Shown: positions 1 to 11,206 of the stretch, one piece after another
Layout: each line of letters starts with the position of its first letter
How positions within the stretch are numbered: position 1 is the stretch's first letter
Source: Heliocidaris tuberculata
Taxonomy: Eukaryota > Echinodermata > Echinoidea > Camarodonta > Echinometridae
Reading direction: 5' to 3'
DNA length: 64,000 bases
Assembly (NCBI GenBank): GCA_025618425.1
Contig: CM046850.1
Coordinates: 5,934,925-5,998,924, forward strand
The notes under the pieces: generated by a model
Told to the model about the DNA's origin: nothing
The model's input: only the letters and a program-made list of their open reading frames with translations
Databases searched by the model: none
Made by a program: the position numbers and the translations under genes

Positions 1-199
1 CCCATGCGCTTTAGAAACAGCTTTTGAAATTACTACTCCCTGACAACAGTGATCAGCGCACAGTGCATTCATGGAACAATCCTGCCATTTACCCATTTAT
101 CTCACCTGGGTCTAGAGCAGCAAATGAAAATTAAGGCCTTGCCAAAATTAAGGGCGTTTAATAGTGCTTTCACATGGATTCGAACTCTATACTTTGCGA

Positions 200-475
200 T
201 TCAAGTCCGATGACTTATCCACTAGGCAGATATTGTGGAAGTATGAGTATATTGTTGCAATCTTGTCGAAGTTTGAGTATGTTGTCCTGATATTCTCGAA
301 ATCTGGATATGTTGTCATGATTTTGTCGAAGTTTGGGTATATTGTGATCTGGTGATGATATTGTCGAAGTTTGGTATATTGTCGTGATATTGTCGAAGTT
401 AGGGTATATGGTTATGATATTGTCAAAGTTAGGGTAAATTGTTTTGATTTTGTCGAAGTTTGGTATTAATAAAGT
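200..475. repeat. Minisatellite, TTGTCGAAGTTTGG units
   Basis: About eight degenerate units of roughly 30-35 bp, each containing TTGTCGAAGTTTGG followed by GTATATTGT. Later units are shorter and more diverged. Any reading frame through it is repeat-derived, not a gene. Confidence 0.8.
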
Positions 476-514
476 GATACGTTGCCAATAACGGAAAGTA
501 GTCTGTTCTGGCTT

Positions 515-655
515 TAACTCTCTCTCTCTCTCTCCAATTTACGTTCCCCCCTCTCTCTCTCTCTCTCCCTTCTTCTCCTTCTTCTTCTTCTCCTCACCTT
601 CTCCTTTACTTTTTCTCTTCCTTCTTTTCCTTCCTTTACCCCTTTTCTTCTTCAT
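515..655. repeat. Pyrimidine-rich CT/CTT microsatellite
   Basis: A (CT)n run followed by imperfect CTT and CCTT repeats. It is simple sequence with no coding signal. Confidence 0.8.
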
Positions 656-1184
656 GTTATATAATTGAAGAATCTTCTGGAAGGAAGTTATTTTCCAGTT
701 TTCTTTATGTATTTATGAACGTAGAAATTTCTAGAAGAGAAATCATTATTCAGATGTAAAAGTCAGTGTACCATGTAACAGTGAAAGAATCATTAATTAC
801 AGATTAAATAATGCACATCCAGTAGAGGAAGAACATTCTAGATCATTACATTATGTGATGTATTGTATGATAGTAACAATGTAATTGCATGTTGTGACCT
901 GTTTACCCGACCTAACATTGCAATGAGTCTATATATAGATCATTGGAATCCCCTTCTTTTGTTTGTTACAACTAGAACTATGTGGAACTTACAAGAAAGT
1001 TCCAAACCTTCATGAATGTTGTTGTAGAAGCTGGAAAATTCAAATTAAGGGTTGAGATTGTATATAAGCTGGGAGCTTCCACAGAAATTTCAGAATTTAT
1101 GCCCTGACTACATCGAGGAGCATAATTATATTGCGCAAATTCTCAGTTATCACCATCTGATATTGATGATATTGATATCAACCT
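656..1184. other. Unannotated AT-rich stretch
   Basis: I see no exon, repeat family or RNA gene here. It should hold intron sequence of the FReD gene whose 3' exons follow. Confidence 0.4.
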
Positions 1185-1325
1185 GTGGAAATCGTCTTGG
1201 ACCTCATCTTGGACATCATTCTTGACATCGTATTGGACATCGTGTTCGACATCATTATCGACATCGTGATCAACATCTTCAACATCGTCATCGACATCAT
1301 CGTTGACATCGATGACTTCCTGAAT
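1185..1325. repeat. GACATC hexamer-based tandem repeat
   Basis: An imperfect array of GACATC words with ATT, GTA and GTC variants in 9- to 12-base periods. It reads as I/D/V-rich or D/V-rich strings on the two strands, which is an artefact of the repeat. Confidence 0.75.
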
Positions 1326-1659
1326 TATCTTGGACATTTTCGGCTAGATCTTCTGGAATCTTCTTTTACCAGTTGGACACCATACCATTTGGATTAACTA
1401 TTGGATTACTCTACACTTCAAGAACATTCTGGACTTATACCTTGCATTCATATTCTGTGGATTACAAGTTTCCCAGCTGAGAAATTGTAAGTATTTGCTA
1501 GATTAAGTACATGTAATGTAGTTATAATTTAGACTTGTAAATTCTTTCATATCATGTCATATTGAATGCTTGTAAATATTAAAAAGAAACTACATATCAT
1601 CTAAAGTTAATATCTTTTGTTCGGTTCTTATCTATTGAGGATTTTGGATCGTAACATTC

Positions 1660-1840
1660 TTTTTCTTCTTCCTTCTTCTTCTCCTTCTTCTTATTCTTCG
1701 TCTTCTTCTTTTTCTTTCACTTCTTCCTTGGCCATCATCCTTTTCTTCTCTCTTTATCTCAACCCTGTCTTCCTTATTCACTCATTTTCCTTTTCTTTCA
1801 CGGTCTCTCTCTTCCCCATAATTTCCTAACTCACCACACA
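1660..1840. repeat. Long polypyrimidine tract before the FReD exon
   Basis: TTC/CTT-rich low-complexity DNA runs almost up to the AG at 1840-1841. It doubles as an unusually long polypyrimidine tract for the splice acceptor of the next exon. Confidence 0.6.
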
Positions 1841-1841
1841 G

Positions 1842-2103
1842 GTCTTCCAGCGTAGGAAAGACGGGTCTATAGACTTCCAGCTCGACTGGGCCGATTTCAA
1901 GTACGGTTTTGGAAGCGTCGGTTCCGAGCACTGGCTCGGCAACGACAACATCCACCGCCTTTCGGTGCAGAAGGCTTACGAACTACGGGTCGATCTCGAG
2001 GACATCGATGGAAATACCCGCTATGCCTCCTACGATAGTTTCACTGTTGCTGACGAGTCCGCTAATTACTCGCTGACGCTTGGCGCTTTTTCCGGAAACG
2101 CAG
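1842..2103 (+). CDS. Fibrinogen-related domain (FReD) gene, penultimate exon
   Basis: The exon encodes the middle of a fibrinogen C-terminal globular domain. Seen in order: [13 protein letters not shown], a [13 protein letters not shown] block, [25 protein letters not shown] and the exon-end SGNAG. All match the family consensus. The acceptor is ACACAG|GTC and the donor GCAG|GTACG, leaving phase 1 (87 codons plus one base). FReD proteins (ficolins, angiopoietins, tenascins, FIBCD1 and invertebrate FREPs) are mostly secreted or cell-surface lectin-like recognition or matrix proteins. The first cysteine pair and the GGGWTV block that should precede VFQRR are not in the upstream 1.8 kb, so the gene is cut by the window edge. 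Which family member this is cannot be told from the domain alone. Confidence 0.93.
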
Positions 2104-2682
2104 GTACGCCTATAAAAAGCCTAGCCCACATTTTTGCTGACGTTGGTCCGTGCCAGTGACTTGTTAGGTGTTTCGCGCGTCATGAGAGAGTGATATAGTT
2201 TAGAAAGTGATTCCAAAATGAACAGTTCAAACAAAAGTTTTTCAATAACTGGCGTATGAGTTAATTGCTTGCACAGTCTCAGATATTGTTGCAGATAGCA
2301 CAGATATTGTCGCAATCTTCATTTCAATTTCGTAAGTATCTGCGCCAATGGAACCTATGAAGGCTATTAACCCATATGCTCGATTAAAAAAAAAAAACCA
2401 AGGGCGGATCCAGGATTTTGTTAAAGGAGAGGAGGGGCGCACAAATCTCAGAAAAAGTTTTCTAACAAGAAAAAAAAGAAGAAAAAAAAAAAAAAGGTTA
2501 TCACTCATTTTGGGCTTACTATGGTCCTCGGAATTCTCTGTCATGCAAAAAAAAAAATAAATAAAAAAAAATATAAAAAAATCAAAAATCAAATTGTCAG
2601 TTCTATAGGGGGGCATTCTATAGGGGGGGGGGGGAGGACAGTGTATTCTTTTCTTTCAAAGCATCCGACAAGATATCATTAA

Positions 2683-2865
2683 CGCGATAAAAACTACTTT
2701 CGAAAAATAAACTCAAGACAATTTCAATAGCCCTGTCTATCACCTTTAGAAATGTGCGAACATTACAATGGTGTATTACGTAATCCGAACCTGATTTCTG
2801 TGGGCAGTACAATAGGCCTTTGAAATTGCCCTTGAGTTTATTCTTCGAAAGTAGTTTTTATCGTG
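2683..2865. mobile_element. Foldback MITE, about 50-bp arms
   Basis: The left arm beginning CGATAAAAACTACTTTCG is repeated inverted at the right (CGAAAGTAGTTTTTATCG), with the match continuing inward through AATAAACTCAAG and CAATTTCAA. The loop is about 70 bp. This is a small non-autonomous DNA element inside the FReD intron. Superfamily not recognised. Confidence 0.75.
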
Positions 2866-3429
2866 TTCATTCTTTTATGATAATAAAAGACCTACAAGTC
2901 ATTGACTTGGTCTTTACGTCAGCAAATGTATGAGCCGGGTTTTATGTTCAGAGTATTTGCCAGTGGCGTATCCCCACGTTCCTTGATGGTCAGTGCCCTC
3001 TCAATTACAAGATTCGCTCTACACCACAAAATGTTGTTGGGATATAAGGTATAATTGCCAATTTTAAAGTTCTGCCGAGACAAATTAAAGCTGATAATCC
3101 AAAAGGTTATATGATTTTGGGGTGCCCTTTTTCAGACTTCTCTGACATGCAAAAAAAATAGTGAAAGAAAAATAATAGGGAGAAAAAAAAAAGGCAAATC
3201 ACATTAGATTACTGCGGGCATGAGTATGTTTCAAAAGATCCCTTTAAGGTTTCTGAACATGCCTTTTATTTGGCCAAGCAATCACAAAAAGTCAGCTCAT
3301 TTAAAAATGTCGGCCGAAGAAAATGATAACAATCCACCCCCCCCCCAAATATATTTTCTGAAAACCATCGAACAAGGAAACGCGGACACGTGGGGCGGTA
3401 CTCACTGATCTCCATGTAGAGATCAGTGG

Positions 3430-3660
3430 CGGTACTGTGTTGTCACAAGGAGTTATCACAGGATAACTCCTTGGTTGTCATATTAGCTGTCCCTGTCGTA
3501 GGTTCGATCCCCGGTATACGGCACTTACATCCGTGTGCAAGGCATTTTATCTGCATCCCTCCTCTCCACTCATGTGTAAATGGTTTCTCGATAGGATGCG
3601 AAAGTCATTGTGGTTTGTTTAGCATTGTGTTTAGCATTGTAAGCGTCTGTTAAAAAAAAA
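3430..3660 (+). mobile_element. tRNA-derived SINE-like sequence
   Basis: A clear pol III B box, GGTTCGATCCCC, lies near 3502, followed by a non-tRNA body with TGTGCAAGGCATTTTATC and an A-rich, GAA-repeat tail. The A-box side is weak, so this is a probable decayed SINE. Confidence 0.55.
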
Positions 3661-3891
3661 GAAGAAGAAGAAGAAGAAAAAAGAAAGAAAAGCTCCTGGC
3701 TGGAATGCTCCTCATGGAGTCCGATGTCTGGGGTAATAATATAACATATATACAGCGCTTACAGCAATCGTAGAATGCATAAGGCGTTATAAATCCAAAA
3801 CTTTATAATATTGATATTGTAATTAGGTGCCCCTATCCACCTCTCTAGCGGCACACTTGCCTGACATCTTTTTTCCTATATTTTACATCAG

Positions 3892-4142
3892 GTGACAGTC
3901 TGTCCTATCACTCTGGCCGCCCTTTCACTACCAGGGATCGTGATAATGATGCAAGGTCTTCAAAAAACTGCGCTGTCCAGTTCACTGGAGCGTGGTGGCA
4001 CGGAGACTGCTTTTATTCCAACCTCAATGGTCAGTACCTCCACGGACCAACTACGGAGTATGCCAAGGGTGTGGTCTGGAAGCACTGGCTCGGCTACTAT
4101 TACTCCCTCCAGAAGACAGAACTAAAGATTCGTCCGGTGTAA
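3892..4142 (+). CDS. FReD gene, terminal exon
   Basis: This completes the fibrinogen-related domain. The split glycine followed by DSLSYHSGRPFTTRD joins in frame to SGNAG of the previous exon. Then come DRDNDARSSKNCA (the calcium-binding loop region), GAWWHGDC, SNLNGQYL, a VVWKHWLGYYYSLQKTE block and KIRPV before TAA. The two cysteines (NCA and GDC) match the conserved second disulfide of the family. The acceptor is TACATCAG|GTG. There are 83 codons including the stop, and the protein ends within a few residues of the domain end, as usual for ficolins, angiopoietins and FREPs. No poly(A) signal can be assigned with confidence. Confidence 0.94.
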
Positions 4143-4197
4143 ATATATACTGATCCTCTATGCGATCCTAGGACTGCTACCGCCATGACTACCGTAG

Positions 4198-4530
4198 GGA
4201 ACTCGTGTTTCCGAAGGTTCAGTTTTCCAACGGTTCATAATTCCGAAGGTTCGTAATTCCGAAGCTTCACAATTCCAAAACACAAAATTCCCATACCAGG
4301 GGGTTCATAATTCCGAACATTTGTTGCATTACTCCGAAGGTTCGTAATTCCGAAAAAAATTATGTAGGGTTCTATTTCATGATTATGAACCTTAGGAGTT
4401 AAGAACCCAATCTTATATTTGGACTTACGACCCCTATATCATTTTTGGAATTACGAACCTTCGGAGTAATGAACCTGAGGAGTAACGAAGCCGAGGAATT
4501 ATGAACCTTTGGAAAAAACGACATGTAACC
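4198..4530. mobile_element. Foldback element A of the TTCGGAATTATGAACC family
   Basis: The left half repeats GGTTCATAATTCCGAA and the right half its reverse complement TTCGGAATTACGAACC, so the whole unit can fold on itself. The ends share CGTGTTTCCGAAGG on the left and the inverse of CGTTTTTTCCAAAGG on the right. Related copies lie at 6.6 kb and 55.6 kb. Confidence 0.75.
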
Positions 4531-4661
4531 GGACTACACCACCGCTGGCATAATAATTATCACCTCGTGACCAATAAGCGGACAAACTCTTAAGTCAATT
4601 ATCACACCCATATTCCCCGCGGAGTAATAATGTTCTAGGAGTTGTTTTCTTTCTAAGGGGT

Positions 4662-4683
4662 GGGGGGGGGGGGGGGGGGGGGG
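4662..4683 (+). repeat. Homopolymer G run (22)
   Basis: Twenty-two uninterrupted G residues followed by GGGTAGTTGTC-type words. It is a likely G-quadruplex former and a likely sequencing-error site. Confidence 0.8.
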
Positions 4684-4714
4684 AGGGTGGTAGATTTCAA
4701 GGCGTGTGGTTTGT

Positions 4715-4795
4715 CATAGGGGTAATTGTCCGGGGGGTGCTCGGGGTATAGATGTCGGGGTCAGGTGTAGGGGGTAGTTGTCCGGGGATCGTATT
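4715..4795. repeat. GGGTAGTTGTC word repeats
   Basis: Copies of GGGTAATTGTCCGGGG and GGGTAGTTGTCCGGGG. The same word recurs, on both strands, at 32.0-32.2 kb. Confidence 0.5.
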
Positions 4796-5007
4796 TCTTT
4801 TTCTGTCAGGATTTGCGCCACTGACAAGACAGGGCAGTATTTGAGCGTCAAGATGCCCCGTTTTGGAGACTTTAAGAGAGACTACAACTTTAAGACTTGT
4901 ATTTTCTCAAAGTGTCACCTTACTTTATTTCAGCAAAAGAAAATTTTGTCAATTATAATTTCCTAAATTCTAACCCCTTACCCTGCCGAGACTAGAACTC
5001 GTGGTTC

Positions 5008-5729
5008 CAAGGGCGTAAACAGGTGGGGACAGAGGGGACATGTCCCCCCCCCCCCACTTTTAAAAGTGTGGGGGACATCATATCATATGTCCCCCCCCCA
5101 CTTTTTAGGTTCAAACCCATTACTAAAAACCTGAAAAGCACCTCCATCTTGTTCTTTTGCATGTCTTGAGTTTGAGAAATACTCAAATATAAATGTTCAA
5201 CCGCCCTTGTTAACATTTGTTGCCTTGTTGAAATCATCCCAATCCTCTTCCCTCGCCATGCAGCACTGCCATGGCGCGGCGCGGCGCGCCTTTCGATCGA
5301 GTTGCAAATTTTATTCTAGATCTCGCCTATAGCCGGTCGCCGCGCCAGGCCTGAGGGGGGCCTGGGCGGCGTCGTAGGCAGATTTTCGTGAAGTTCTGAA
5401 GTTCCGGGGTAATTACCTCGCTGTAATTTTTTATTTATATCGAAACCTTGCTCTATCCGAGTAACAACAAGGTTATCTGAAATTTGTGATTGCGAAATTC
5501 CCTTCTACTTATGAGAGCTTGTAATATTACTGCTTTTATAATGAGAATCCACTGCATAAGCTTTTAACAACATGATACAATTGGCTTGATTTCTGCTACA
5601 CAGTGCAATAAAAGGCCCATTTTCGATGGCAAAACTTCAAAAAGTCCCTACGTTGGAGGGAGGGCATCCCCCTTCCAGACCTCCCTCGCTCAGTGCCCCC
5701 CCACTTTTCAGAAGCTGTTGACGCCCTTG
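5008..5729. mobile_element. hAT-like non-autonomous element, 8-bp TSD
   Basis: Terminal inverted repeats CAAGGGCGTAAACAG and CTGTTGACGCCCTTG are flanked by a perfect 8-bp direct repeat, CGTGGTTC (5000-5007 and 5730-5737), the target-site length of hAT elements. The interior has long C runs, CCACTTTT motifs and a CpG-rich patch (GCGCGGCGCGGCGCGCC). No transposase is seen. Confidence 0.85.
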
Positions 5730-5890
5730 CGTGGTTCTTTCATGACGAGCACAACGTGGATCCGAATGTGCCACACAAGGAACTGCGAGATTGGTTCGCT
5801 CATTTTATAATATCCCTACAATTTGTTTTTCATGAATATTCATGCTAACTATTCTTGACTGAATAAACCGTATTGTCACCCCTCTTGACC

Positions 5891-6048
5891 AGAGCCATCC
5901 ATACACAGAGTTTGGCCAACTCAGTTTCAGTTGGGCACAACATGGCGTATATTTCTTTGTTACATGCTTGCCTAACAAAGCAACAGGCCGCCATATTGTA
6001 ACCCACTGGAGCTGAGTTGGCCAACTCTATGTATGGATGGCACTGCTC
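5891..6048. mobile_element. Small MITE with about 45-bp inverted ends
   Basis: Left AGAGCCATCCATACACAGAG then TTTGGCCAACTCAG is mirrored on the right by CTGAGTTGGCCAACTCTATG then TATGGATGG. The element is about 158 bp. A sequence starting AGAGCTATCCATACAGAGAG near 25,895 may be a distant relative. Confidence 0.8.
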
Positions 6049-6594
6049 TTGACTCTCAAATACTGCCCTCTCTTGTCAGGTAGTGCAAGTCCTGACAGAA
6101 AAAAAAAAAACATATAGCGTCCGGGGAGTCCTCGGATATGATCCAAAAGATCGTTCTTTTAACCCGATGACTACTGAACTCTCTTATTCCCATAGACCCA
6201 ATACAGGTACCAACCGGTTCTCGTAGGCAATGGGTTAAAGTCGGTGGAGGGAAATGGGAATGCATATTAAATTAACTCTTCAAATAAACATATGCATCTT
6301 CATAATTATAGAATTTGGAATGAAATAGATCGAAATGCAAACCTCGAGGAGAACATATTTTGTCATGGAATGAGTCGTAATAGAACCGACATTATTTCGT
6401 AACTACAGTAATGTAGGTTAGATTATCATAGTCTGGTCCCTCAATCAAGAGGGTTGTAGGCTGGCTCTACTATATTCTGGATACGACACTAGTCATGCTA
6501 GTCTTCATCATTTCCCTGTTGCTGAACCTGCTCCAAAAGAGATCGAAATTTCAACCTCGAGGAAAGAATTCGTCGTCAAATAAAGTCATAGTCG

Positions 6595-6970
6595 ATAGGG
6601 TTTATAATTCCGAAAATTAAATAGAGTTCATATTTCTGAAAATTAATAGAGTTCATAATTCTGAAAGTTAAATAGAGTTCATAATTCTGAAAATTAAATA
6701 GAGTTCATTATTCTGAAAATGCAGTAGGGCTGTACATCCGAAAATGCAATAGAATACCGTATCATTTTCGGAATTACGAATCTTCAGTATTATGAACCCT
6801 ATTTCATTTTCGGAATTATGAACCTTATATAATTTTTTCAGAATTATGAACCTTCGGAGTAATACAACAAATGTTCGGAATAATGAAACCTGCTTTATTT
6901 TCAGAATTATTAACCTCCTGGTACTGGAAATTTGTCTTTCTGAACTATAAACCTTCGGAAAAACGATTAC
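6595..6970. mobile_element. Foldback element B of the TTCGGAATTATGAACC family
   Basis: Left-half units of GAGTTCATAATTCTGAAAATT and right-half inverse units such as TCGGAATTATGAACC. It ends in CTTCGGAAAAACGATTACC, then a C run. Same plan as element A. Confidence 0.75.
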
Positions 6971-7169
6971 CCCCCCCCCCCCCTCCACAAAAACAAAATA
7001 AAACAAAAACAAAAACAAATCATAGTATGAGAACAGAGATAAAATGGATAAGTTGAAAGAAATTCTTAATACATGTATTATTGAGAAGAATATGCATAAA
7101 CATAGCCCTTTGGCTGACCCCTCTTACTTGAATACCAATTTTTTCCGTTTTCTAAGTTTTGCGAGCGAG

Positions 7170-7385
7170 TGAAGTGAGGGAGAGACTGATAAAAATGACC
7201 ACTAGGGAGAGATGGGGAGGTTGGGGGGGGGGAGAAATAGAGAAAGAGGGCCTAGGAGGGAGAGGGAGAGGGGGAGGGAGGGTGAGTGAGAGAGAAAGAA
7301 AGAGGGAGATAGGGAGCGAGGGAGGGGAGAGACTGAAGGAGAGAGAGAAAGAAAGAAAGAAACAGAGGGAAAGAAAAAATAAATT
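7170..7385. repeat. GA-rich purine tract
   Basis: Imperfect (GA)n, GGGA and GAAA repeats. The apparent R/E/G-rich or S/L/P-rich reading frames come from the repeat and are not genes. Confidence 0.8.
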
Positions 7386-7799
7386 AATAGAAAGATGTGA
7401 GATTGAAATATATAGACAGTACATACACACAAAAACTAAGTATCAGAATATTCGTTTAATATACCTTAAAGAAATATAAATATTGATTCTGCACTGGAGC
7501 AATTAGTTGTAAAATACATGAACAACGATTGCAAATACAGAGAAAGTGAGACAAATCGAAGACAATATTCAGTTCCCTATTCATATCCCATAGTAATTAT
7601 GTTCAGATTACGAAATACGTCATTGTAATGATCGCACATTTCACTTGGTGATGAAATTGCCTTTAGTTGATTTTTCGAAAGTCTTTGCGATCGTGTTATG
7701 AACGCAAGTAGTTTGGATTCCCTTAGAATTCTCAGTCAGAACGTCAAGACTGAATGACAGTCAATTGCTGAAAAAAAAAATCATTCAATGTCCATATTC

Positions 7800-8396
7800 T
7801 TAAAGGGAAATCCAACCTTAACGGCAAGTTGCTCTGAAAGAAAGAGGAAAATCAGAGAAGCAGATAAGGTGAAAGTTTGAAAGAAATCGGACAAGCAATA
7901 AGAAGTTATGAATTTTTGAAAGTTGTAATCACTATACATTTATGGGAATTTCAAATTGGTCGTATATGTAATGTCAAGTGTGATGTATTTGCGGACAACT
8001 CCCCCATTCGCTCCAACACACAAAATGACTAAAATGTCATTTTTGTCCCAAATCTATTACTTTGTAGGAATTTTTCTTTCATGAGGACCTATACCAACAT
8101 GCTATCTCCAATATAGTTTGAATACTTCCCCGAGGGTAAAGGCGCTTCGGAGAAAAACAAGAATTAATGATGTTTTTGTGTACGACAAACGGGAGAGTTG
8201 TCCAGAAGTATGTCACAATCGACCCAAATTTGAGATTCGCATACTAGCTAAATGCATTGATGTAGTGATCTCATTTTTCAAACATCCATAACTTTCTGAT
8301 TCCTTGTCCGATTTCTTTCAAACTTCACCACCCAGTTTTTCTTATTTGTTCTTTCACACAAATCATCTTATTACAAGGGTTGGATTGCCCTTTAAG
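7800..8396. mobile_element. Long-TIR palindromic MITE (about 120-bp arms)
   Basis: The left arm TTAAAGGGAAATCCAACCTT with downstream AAAGTTTGAAAGAAATCGGA is repeated inverted on the right (TCCGATTTCTTTCAAACTT to AAGGGTTGGATTGCCCTTTAA). A second near-inverse pair (ACAACTCCCCCATTCG and ACGGGAGAGTTGTCC) lies inside. No coding region. The same general plan is seen at 32.47-33.09 kb. Confidence 0.85.
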
Positions 8397-9150
8397 TGCA
8401 TGGTTCACTATAACTCATTATAGCCGTCTCATTTTTTCCCCTCTTAGTCGACGAATATAGCCGGTCAGTTCGACCCCTATTTTCAAACCCTAGATCCGCC
8501 ATGTGTTCAGATGCATGAAACTCATTCGTGGCGAGTTCTTACCCTTTAAAGGAGATAAACTGAAGACTCGTTCACAATAATGCCTTGGCAAACCGCCGCA
8601 AAATCCCCGACGGTTTCTAGGAATGGCAAGTGGGGATCGGGATGCATGGCGTAACAAAGGTCCTACTGTTCATAAATGGTTGATGTGTAGCCACTCTCCC
8701 CCATCTCTTTTCTCTCCTCTCGATCTTTCTCTTTCTTTGGTGATCTCTCTCTTCTTCTCTCCATCCTTAGATCCCCTCTCCCTTTCCCTTTCCCCTCTTC
8801 CTATTCATAACTATCTTTCCCCACGACTCTCTTATCTTTTATTCAGTCCAAACATAGATCAGAATATGTCATTGCTTCAAAGAATGGTAAATTGGGACTT
8901 CATTTCAAAAAATTTGTTTTCAAGCTGCGAGTCCGAAGGTTAAATATCTTTGTCCTGCTTTATCATTGTTACTAGTACTGTTTTTATTTGCACATGTTTT
9001 TTTTGTTTATTTATTTTGAGTTTCTATTTTGTACTTGTGATATACATGTACATGTATTTTGTACTTTTATATGATCGACTGTTTTATCCAGTAAAAACAT
9101 TAAAAAAAAACAAAACTATCTTTCCCCACTATCCCTAGATCGTTTCTCTC
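8397..9150. other. Unassigned sequence
   Basis: Contains a CT-rich patch at 8690-8830 and AT-rich DNA. I see no exon with splice signals and no repeat family here. Confidence 0.4.
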
Positions 9151-9154
9151 TCTA

Positions 9155-9171
9155 TTTTCAGAGAGACAGAC

Positions 9172-9218
<47 letters not shown>

Positions 9219-9260
9219 GAGGAGAGATAGAAGAGGCAGAGAGACTGAGAGAACAAGAGT
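9155..9260. repeat. (GA)n / GACA microsatellite
   Basis: A run of GAGAGAGA and GACAGACA dinucleotide and tetranucleotide repeats. Confidence 0.85.
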
Positions 9261-9406
9261 GATAAACAGCAAAAGAGCTAGATGCCAGGGGTGAAAAGAT
9301 AGAGGGACAGAAAGAAGATAAAGAAACAGATTTACTTTTTTTGTCATATAGTAAATCACACATGGAACAAATGGAATAATGACGATTGAAAGATTTACGA
9401 TCTCGA

Positions 9407-9660
9407 CAGTGGCGCAAATCCATTTTGAAATTTTTTTGGGGGGGGACTTTTGCCTCCAAAATTCTCTGACAAGCAAAAAGAAAAAAAAAAAAAAAGAAAA
9501 AAAAAAAAAAAAAAAAAAGAAAAAAAAAAGGCTATTCAAAAAGGTGGGGGGGGGGGGACATTTGCCTCCAAAATTCTCTGACAAGCAAAAAAAAAAAAAA
9601 AAAAGCTATTCAAAAAGGTGGGGGGGGGGGAACATTTGCCTCCAAAATTCTCTGACAAGC

Positions 9661-9692
<32 letters not shown>

Positions 9693-9838
9693 TATTCAAA
9701 AAGGTGGGGGGGGGGGCATTCGCCTCCAAAATTCTCTGACAAGCAAAAAAAAAAGAAAAGAAAAAAAATAGGTTATTCAAAAAGGTGGGGGGGGGGGGGG
9801 GGAAATGTCCCCCTGTCCCCCCTGGATTTGTGCCCATG
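9407..9838. mobile_element. hAT-like element carrying an internal tandem array
   Basis: Ends CAGTGGCGCAAATCCA and TGGATTTGTGCCCATG are inverted. Flanks GATCTCGA (9399-9406) and GATCTCAA (9839-9846) give an 8-bp target duplication with one mismatch. Inside, a unit of TTTGCCTCCAAAATTCTCTGACAAGC, an A run, GCTATTCAAAAAGGT and a G run is repeated about five times. The same CCAAAATTCTCTGACAAGC word occurs inverted inside the element at 26.2-26.7 kb. Confidence 0.85.
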
Positions 9839-10247
9839 GATCTCAACAAAACTTTGATATACAGCTACAGGGCCTGCCTACATCCATTGAAAAGGAGCAC
9901 AAGAAGAATAACACAAGACAGTCCAAGAACTAATTTTATTGGGATCCTCACTATTATAGTACGGTGATTGGACATTTTGCTCCAGGCTCTGTTTCGTCAA
10001 CGTAATGACATTAATAATCCAAACAACATTCTGGGGGTGTTTCATAAAGCTGTTCGTAAAGTTACGAATGACTTGAATATAAAATAAAACATAAATATCT
10101 TTCTTGTGATTATAACCACAAAGTACGACATACATGTATAACATATATGCCCCCACCGACTTATGCTCTGGCAATAATTACTCTTTAAGTTCGAAGTCTA
10201 GTCTAAATCCTGACTTCAGGATTGGCCTAATCTTTAAACCTGACATA

Positions 10248-10511
10248 TCGGGTCCACTCGCTATTCATAGAAAACCGCTATTTATTCAACACGCGCTATG
10301 AATAGCGGTCCTTATGAGTAGTCATGAATAGTGGTCCGTATGAATGGATGTCCTTATGAATAGCGAGGAAATTTGTCTATGGTTTGCTCGCTATTCAGAA
10401 GGACCGCTATTCGTACAAAACTGCTATTCATTTAGTCACGCGTTATGGATAGCAGTCCTTATGAATAAATGGTCCTTATGAATAGCGGTCCTTATGACTA
10501 GCGAGGTTACC
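10248..10511. mobile_element. Word element CGCTATTCAT, copy 1
   Basis: The whole 264 bp is built from CGCTATTCAT and its complement ATGAATAGCG, joined by GGTCCTTATG spacers. Termini are TCGGGTCCACTCGCTA and TAGCGAGGTTACC (inverted). Flanks CTGACATA and CTGACACT suggest an 8-bp target duplication with 6 matches. A second copy with the same internal order lies at 31.2 kb. Confidence 0.85.
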
Positions 10512-10635
10512 CTGACACTATACCCAACCATAACCCGCAAAACTCACCTACAACCGAAACGCAAGACAAGTCCTAAACCTGTGTCACAAAATGAAACATG
10601 GAGCAATTTTTTCAATGTACACATGTAAACGATTT

Positions 10636-10955
10636 TGTGAGGTTGAGGTTGAGGTTGAGGTTGAGGTTGAGGTATAGTGATGGGTTCAGGATTAGGTTAG
10701 GTTAAATTTAGGTTTAGATTTAGGTTAGATTTAGGTTTAGGTTAAGTTTAGGTTTAGATTTAGGTTAGATTTAGGTTTAGGTTAGGTTAGGTTAGGTTTG
10801 AGTTTAGGTTTAGGTTTAGATTTAAGCTTAGGTTTAGATTAAGTTTAGGTTCAGGTTTAAGTTTAGGTTTAGGTTTAGGTTTAGGTTTAAGCTTAGGTTT
10901 AGATTAAGTTTAGGTTTAGGTTTAGGTTTAGGTTTAGCTTAAGCTCTACTAGGTT
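10636..10955 (+). repeat. Telomere-like TTTAGG/TTGAGG array
   Basis: Five GGTTGA units followed by about 280 bp of TTTAGG, TTAGG, TTTAGAT and TTTAAGC variants, all G-rich on the + strand. It resembles degenerate telomeric repeat but with a TTTAGG rather than TTAGGG core. Confidence 0.75.
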
Positions 10956-11206
10956 TAGGGCTAGGCTTACAAATTGTAGGTATAGTGATGGGTCCAGCTG
11001 TAAAGTTATACAAATGCTTAAATTGACCATTCAGCAGTTGTTGCTAGAGCATATGAAGTACAATCCTTTAAACATGATGCAAGTATCAACAAGACACAAG
11101 GAACTTTGTGATCAATACTGTAATACTCTCTGCATTTCAGAACATTATCAATATTTATTTTCATTGAAAAATGGATTATAAAAAAAAACAACAACATGCA
11201 ATTCAA

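Larger units (their letters stand above)
2104..3891 (+). other. FReD gene last intron
   Basis: A 1,788-bp intron joining two phase-1 exons. It contains poly(A)/poly(G) low complexity, a hAT-end-like GGGCGGATCCAGG fragment near 2403, a foldback element and a SINE-like copy, listed separately. Confidence 0.8.

Noticed and set aside
1143..1397. Frames through the GACATC repeat on both strands
   Set aside because: Periodic D/V or I/D strings come from the hexamer repeat; no splice or family support.
3892..4125. Frame starting at the ATG-like GTG region in the FReD exon, +1 to the real frame
   Set aside because: The FReD frame in the same DNA matches the family across its whole length; this is its shadow.
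7152..7479. R/E/G-rich and S/L/P-rich frames
   Set aside because: Low-complexity GA tract.
10201..10560. CRISPR-like reading of the CGCTATTCAT words
   Set aside because: Words occur on both strands with variable spacing and no unique spacers; eukaryotic DNA.
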